Source: Castor canadensis (taxonomy: Eukaryota > Chordata > Mammalia > Rodentia > Castoridae). Taken from it: a DNA stretch of 64,000 nt. The translations under genes and the position numbers were made by a program. Under the pieces are notes generated by a model. It saw nothing but the letters and a program-made list of their open reading frames with translations. It had not been told where the DNA came from and ran no database searches. Positions 58,806 to 64,000 of this stretch are shown here, one piece after another. Within the stretch, counting starts at the first letter, position 1, and every line of letters begins with the position of its first letter. The stretch lies in contig NC_133390.1 in NCBI RefSeq assembly GCF_047511655.1, positions 166,568,583-166,632,582 of the forward strand, given 5' to 3'.

Positions 58806-61569
58806 AAAAACCCCATCTCAGGTCCTGTTTCCAAGGACTGTACCTTAACACACTGTTCAAGTTCATGGGCCCCCCTGAATTCTCTCCACAGAGCCCTCAG
58901 TGGGCTCTAAGTTAAGAAATGTGGGAGAAGGAACCTGAGTCATTTCATGATTGCATGGAGCAAAGACCCCTGGCCACAGTCCCACACTGGAATGTGACAA
59001 GAGCAAACTTTAACCATTCATCATGTTAAGCACCTGAGATTGGAGAGATGTTTGTTTCAGTGTCAGTGTCAGTGTCAGACTAGCCCAGCAGTACAATACC
59101 TACCTCAATAATGACAGCCCCACTTACCAATGGGCCAGGCAAGGCTCTAAAAGAATTATGAAGATTATCTCAAATAGCCATCATAACATTTTAGAAAGCT
59201 CAGTTTATACCGTTTTACATAGAAGGAAACTGAGGCACACATAGATTGAGTAACATGCTGAGGTCACAAAGTCATGAAATTCAGGAGCCCTGCTCTACAG
59301 CATGGTACCCTTGTGGCCAGGAGCTAAGGACCGAGACTTCTATGGACAAGATGGCCCAGCTGCTGCCACTTGGGAGAGGTCACGTTGAGTGTAATTAAGT
59401 AAGAAGTATTTAAATACAATGGTGAGACATGCCAAGAAGGAAGAGTATGAGTGCAACGGAAACACAGAACACGAAGGTTTCATATAGCTTGTCGATGGAG
59501 GTGGGCTGGTCTGGGGATGCTTTCTTGAGGGTAGGACTTATGAGTTGGACTTGAAGAAACACGCCCATTAAGCCCAGCAGAAGTGGGGGAAGAAGAGTGA
59601 GCCAGAGAGAAGAGTGAGCACAAAGGCCCTGCAACAGAGTGAGAGGTTTGCATTCTTGGAGAAGTGTAGGGTCAAATCAGAGAGATCACATCCCTGCAGG
59701 GGAGTTAATTCCTTAGGGAGCTTGTTATGGCACACAGGAGGCTATCAGTAAGGGAGGTGAGGTCCTCTAAGCTCTACTGTACATTGGTCCTTTTGTCTAG
59801 TTTCTCCTTTTCAATCCTCACAACTCCCATGTGATGCAGATGTCCCCCAGTGGAGAAGTGGGCTCAGAGAGGGATCCTGCTCAAAGATACAAAATAGCAG
59901 TTAACACGGGCACTGACTGTGTGCCAAGGCTTTACAGAAACCATCTCATTTAATCCCTAATCACTCCACGTGGTAGATGTCATTCCATCACTCCTCTTTC
60001 CAGAGGAAAAATTTAGGCACAGAAAGGTTTTAAAGAACCTACCCAAGTTTGCAAGGCCAGGAAGCCAAAGCACGAAGACTCAAGTCAAGGCCTATGGATG
60101 ACAGTCCAGGCCTACCCATACACTGGACTTCCAAGCAGTAAGAAAAGTGGAGTCAGATTTCAAACCGTCAACCCTCTGCTTCCCAAGCCTCACCCTCTCC
60201 ACTAGGCCATGCTGCCTCGCTACTGTTTACTGGTGGAAAGAATGGATGGGTGAGTGCCCACACAAGCACCCCTGTACGCACCCAGGAGGCAGCACAGAGG
60301 TGAGATAAGGGCCACCCCTGTGTGCCAATTTTGGCTCTGTGGGCTGCGGTTCAGGTGAGGTAAGTGAGGCACTCAGAAGCATAAATGCTGAGCAATCAAG
60401 ATAAATCATATTTTAATATTTTTAAAAGTAATAACTAATTCAAATAATGTCACTGACAAGAATGAAGAACATTTTAAATAAATGCTGGATTAGATCTGAC
60501 TCTTGTGTGCCTCCCTCCCTCACCACACCCCAGTCTCCAACCTGCTGAGACTCTAACACCTTGGGTGTGTGGCTTTCCCTATTGTGCCTCAGTTTCCTCA
60601 TTTGTAAAGTGGAGACAAGAATTCTCACCTCATGGAGCTGCTGTGAAAATGAAAAAGAGGCAGCACATTGCAAGTGTTTCATCTACACGACGAGGAGGCT
60701 ACAGCTGATGGAGATGGTGGACGAAGAGGGGGATGACATTTGGGCCATCGAGTTTGAGGGTGGTAGTGTGTCTCCCCAGGCTGTTTGGGCTGCTTGTGGG
60801 TATGTGTGAGATAAAATCCTACATTTTCAAGACACTTCACTGGGAACCTGAAACCCCAGGTGGAGGGAGGAGGGAACCACTGGGCAATTCTTCCTGCTGA
60901 GAAGATGTCCTTTTTTGGTCATGTGTGCTGAAGGATTCTCATTTTCTAATGCCTTGGCAAACAGGGCTGCAGGACTCCAAGGGCTGGAATGGCAGCCTGC
61001 ACCCAGACCCTGAAAGATTCTGGGGGACCAGCACAGGGGTGAATATGGGGTGGCCACACAGCCCCAGGCATCAAGGCTGCTGTGCTGGAAGCACCTCTGC
61101 CCACCTCCATGACCTGGCTGGGTGGCCCTATGGGCTCTTGTCCCCATGCACTCATCCTGACTTCAGGAGGCTTCCTAACTCCCAGCCTTCAAGCTAAGAA
61201 TCCCAGTGTTCTCCGTCGCCCTACCTTCCACCCCTTTCAACCTCCACAGCCAGTCAATCACCCACTCCTGTCCCTCTTGCCGAGCACCTCCCACTCCTTC
61301 TATCCCCACCCTGCCTACAACCCCCCCAGCCTGAGCCAGCCCAGTGCACACAGGGAGCTCATTCACTTCCTACCCCCAGGGCCTGGCTTCTTGCTTTACA
61401 CCTTTGCAGGGCCACCTGACATGCTCACAGGAAAGCCCCAGCATCTTTACAAATGCATGGTGTCCAAGGCCCTCCACCAAAGGCAATCTAGTCTGCATCA
61501 CGTGGCCCCAGGGTGAAGGACAGGCAGAACTGCTGTCACCAAGAGGTCACCGCTTCCAACCTAGTGCCC

Positions 61570-61680
61570 TCATATGTGGTCCCTGCACACCCTCACCACC
61601 CAGGAGGCTTGTCAGAAATGCAAGCTCCAGGTCCCTGCTGCTCTGGACCTACTGACTCAGAATAGCGGGCTGCTTTTAAG
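61570..61680 (+). mobile_element. MER5A hAT-type remnant
   Basis: 'tggtccctgcacaccctcac', 'ggcttgtcagaaatgcaagc', 'tccaggtccctgctgctctg' and 'gacctactgactcagaatag' follow the MER5A core. It is incomplete on the right. Confidence 0.75.
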
Positions 61681-62502
61681 TTCTGCAGACACTGCCAGTC
61701 AGTCCAGTGGCAGATTGGAGCACCAACTCCATCTTGGCTGTTCCCAGTCTGCTCAGCCCCTTAAATGGTTTTCTTTAAGCACCAAGGTCCTGCTAGGAAA
61801 GGCAGATATCGGATATCGGACCACTGCCTACATCCACATCGGGCGGAGGCGGTCTCCTAGGATGGCTCTGAGCTGACTGGGGGAAGGCAGGAGAGCAGTA
61901 ACTGGGCCAGGAGAAAAACCACTCTTCTTGATGGTCTTCAGACTGTATTTCGTCAACAGGGTTAAAAATAAGGCAAGGTGGTTTTGGGATGGGCCAGGGC
62001 AATCACCCAACAGAGCCACTTTGGGGAGCATCCACCTCCCCACCCCCAAGCCCACCTCCATTTCCCACCCCCATCCCTAAGCACCTTGCCACTTGGTTAT
62101 AGCTGGCCTTATTTCCTAGTATCTCCACCAAGCCTTGATGGCGTTGTGGAGCCAAGGAAGGACTTATCCTGACTCCAGGCTTTAGCTGGGCTGTTCCCTG
62201 CCTGGAATGCCTTTCCCCTCCCTCCACATTCCCAGCCTTAAAAGGCCTGCTCAAGACCCACATTTATGCATTACTTCATTCACTTATTACAACTTTAGGA
62301 AGCATCTAGCACGTGTCAGGCACCGTTCTGGGCACTGTAGACATGACAACAAATGGAGCATTCCCAAATCCTTCCTAGAACTTGCTTGCTAGCCGGGTTC
62401 CATAAATTACAGCAGCAAAATAAATCCAGCCTGCTGCCTGCTTTTGTGCCACCCTGCAGCTAAGAATGGTTATTGTATTTTTAAATCACTGAAAAAAAAA
62501 AA

Positions 62503-62690
62503 AACAAAGGAGTAATATCTTGTGGCACGTGAAAATTGTATGAAATTCAGATCTCAGTGTCTATATAAAGTTTTATTGGAATGCAGCCACGCTCATTCGT
62601 TTATGTACTGTCTGCAGTTAGGCAGTTGCTATAGAGACAGCATGGCAAGCTGGTTCTTTACAGAAAGTCTGCCAGCCTCTGTTCTAATGC
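62503..62690 (+). mobile_element. hAT-type MITE fragment related to the 14.1-kb copy
   Basis: Shares the body phrase 'ataaagttttattggaatgc', 'agccacgctcattcgtttat' and 'gtctgcagttaggcagttgc' with the copy at 14141-14350 and ends near 'ctttacagaaagtctgccag'. The left end has decayed. Confidence 0.65.
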
Positions 62691-62964
62691 ATTCACGTGA
62701 CAAACGTTCCTCCTACTACTAGGATTAATAACATTAAATTTTGGTTATCTGGTGAGCACTTGTGCCCAGCTCTGTGCTGTGGCCTCCTTGACAGGCACAA
62801 CTGACACGAAGTAGAGTCACTTTATAGGGACCCAGACATCTTGGCCATAACTACCATCTTGCCCACCAGGTGACTCTGGCACACATCCCAAACCTTATAG
62901 GACAAACAAGTCATTAAGCTAGGCAGTCAAGTATGTTGTACTAGCCACTGATGCCCAGGTTGTT

Positions 62965-63596
62965 TCTTTTTTTTTTTTTTTTAATTTAATACAATTTTAT
63001 TGTTTTTTTTTTCATTTTTCTTTTATTATTCATATGTGCATACAAGGCTTGGTTCATTTCTCCCCCCTGCCCCCACCCCCTCCCTTACCACCCACTCCCC
63101 CCTCTCCCCCCACCAATACCCAGCAGAAACTATTTTGCCCTTATTTCTAATTTTGTTGTAGAGAGAGTATAGGCAATAATAGGAAGGAACAAGGGTTTTT
63201 GCTGGTTGAGATAAGGATAGCTATACAGGGCATTGACTCACATTGATTTCCTGTGCATGAGTGTTACCTTCTAGGTTAATTCTTTTTGATCTAACCTTTT
63301 CTCTAGTACCTGTTCCCCTTTTCCTATTGGCCTCAGTTGCTTTAAGGTATCTGCTTTAGTTTCTCTGTGTTAAGGGCAACAAATGCTAGCTAGTTTTTTA
63401 GGTGTCTTACCTATCCTCACCCCTCCCTTGTGTGCTCTCGCTTTTATCATGTGCTCATAGTCCAATCCCCTTGTTATGTTTGCCCTTGATCTAATGTCCG
63501 CATATGAGGGAGAACATACGATTTTTGGTCTTTTGGGCCAGGCTAACCTCACTCAGAATGATGTTCTCCAATTCCATCCATTTACCAGCGAATAAC
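62965..63596 (-). mobile_element. 5'-truncated L1, minus strand
   Basis: A T-rich run (62967-62988, then 62989-63030) is the tail of an L1 on the minus strand. Next come the 3' UTR, with long C runs on the plus strand (63061-63115), and the last 35 codons or so of ORF2, near 63491-63596 (GKWMELENIILSEVSLAQKT then KNRMFSLICGH). The copy stops abruptly at about 63596. I did not find a clear target duplication. Confidence 0.88.
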
Positions 63597-63597
63597 T

Positions 63598-63905
63598 GAC
63601 ATTTGATTGTAACTAAGTCTATAGCCATGTTAATAGTTTTTGAGAAAGGCCAAGTACATACCAGCTGGCCGAGGCCCACCTTTGTGTAGCTTAGCATATA
63701 AACCACTCCTCCTGCCGTGGGTTGAGGGGATCATTTTGTCTTGCTGTCGACAAGGCATGCTTCTGTCTGTGAGTCCCTATAAATTGTACTTTGTGCAATC
63801 CTGGATCTGATGCCTCTTTTCGCTGATCTGATACCCATTCAAAAGCCTCCTGGTTCTCTACACCAGGGCCAGATTTTTCCAAAACATACTTTCTCAATGT
63901 TCCCA
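63598..63905. mobile_element. Possible retroviral-type LTR fragment
   Basis: The segment has an LTR-like look: 'gcatataaaccactcctcct' resembles a TATA region, followed by 'tccctataaattgtactttg' and 'ctctacaccagggcc'. I see no coding region or paired copy in the window. It could equally be unique intron. Direction and subfamily are unknown. Confidence 0.3.
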
Positions 63906-64000
63906 GCTAACAAGTGAATATTCCCACACTCTTACCCAGTACACTAAGGCACGGACCTCTTGGCCCGAACAATGTGGCAAGTCTCCCAGGGGTGGGGACC

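Overview
The window is nuclear DNA of a placental mammal, almost certainly a rodent outside the mouse/rat group. Coding exons are short, bounded by GT/AG and far apart. The background holds B1-like and ID-like SINEs, often joined as B1-ID composites, together with a lineage-specific L1 and old shared mammalian repeats (MER20, MER5A, MIR, MLT1-like LTRs, Tigger). A squirrel-related or beaver-like rodent fits the SINE structure. That is an inference from memory of the families, not a database match.

Two protein genes face each other tail to tail. On the plus strand, positions 21054-30665 hold the last six coding exons and 3' UTR of TOX2, an HMG-box transcription factor. They give about 368 C-terminal residues, ending in a stop at 29766-29768 and a poly(A) signal at 30643. 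The first 21 kb is upstream TOX2 intron with no recognisable exon. On the minus strand, positions 57396 down to about 51025 hold the last three coding exons of JPH2 (junctophilin-2). These encode the end of the helical region, the divergent region and the C-terminal membrane anchor. A probable non-coding last exon carries most of the 3' UTR and a poly(A) signal at 51045. From 57397 to the right edge is JPH2 intron; the MORN-repeat exons lie outside the window. This TOX2-JPH2 order matches human 20q13.12. The genes do not act in one pathway: TOX2 is a nuclear lymphoid/developmental regulator and JPH2 ties plasma membrane to sarcoplasmic reticulum in heart.

The 20 kb between the genes is repeat-rich. 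It holds a 5'-truncated L1 with clear target-site duplications, a second L1 whose 5' part is inverted (a twin-priming product with a 10-bp duplication), an older L1, MLT1-like LTRs, and a Tigger-type element split by a SINE cluster. A TG-rich block switches to a CA-rich block near 34.4 kb. TOX2 introns contain a 22-bp G-rich minisatellite (about 13.5 copies) and, upstream, two AT-rich unique segments that look like non-coding regulatory elements.

I see no bacterial-type system, CRISPR array, operon, tRNA or rRNA gene. The window is an ordinary mammalian two-gene interval. The notable points are repeat histories, candidate regulatory sequence and fine structure of the two genes.
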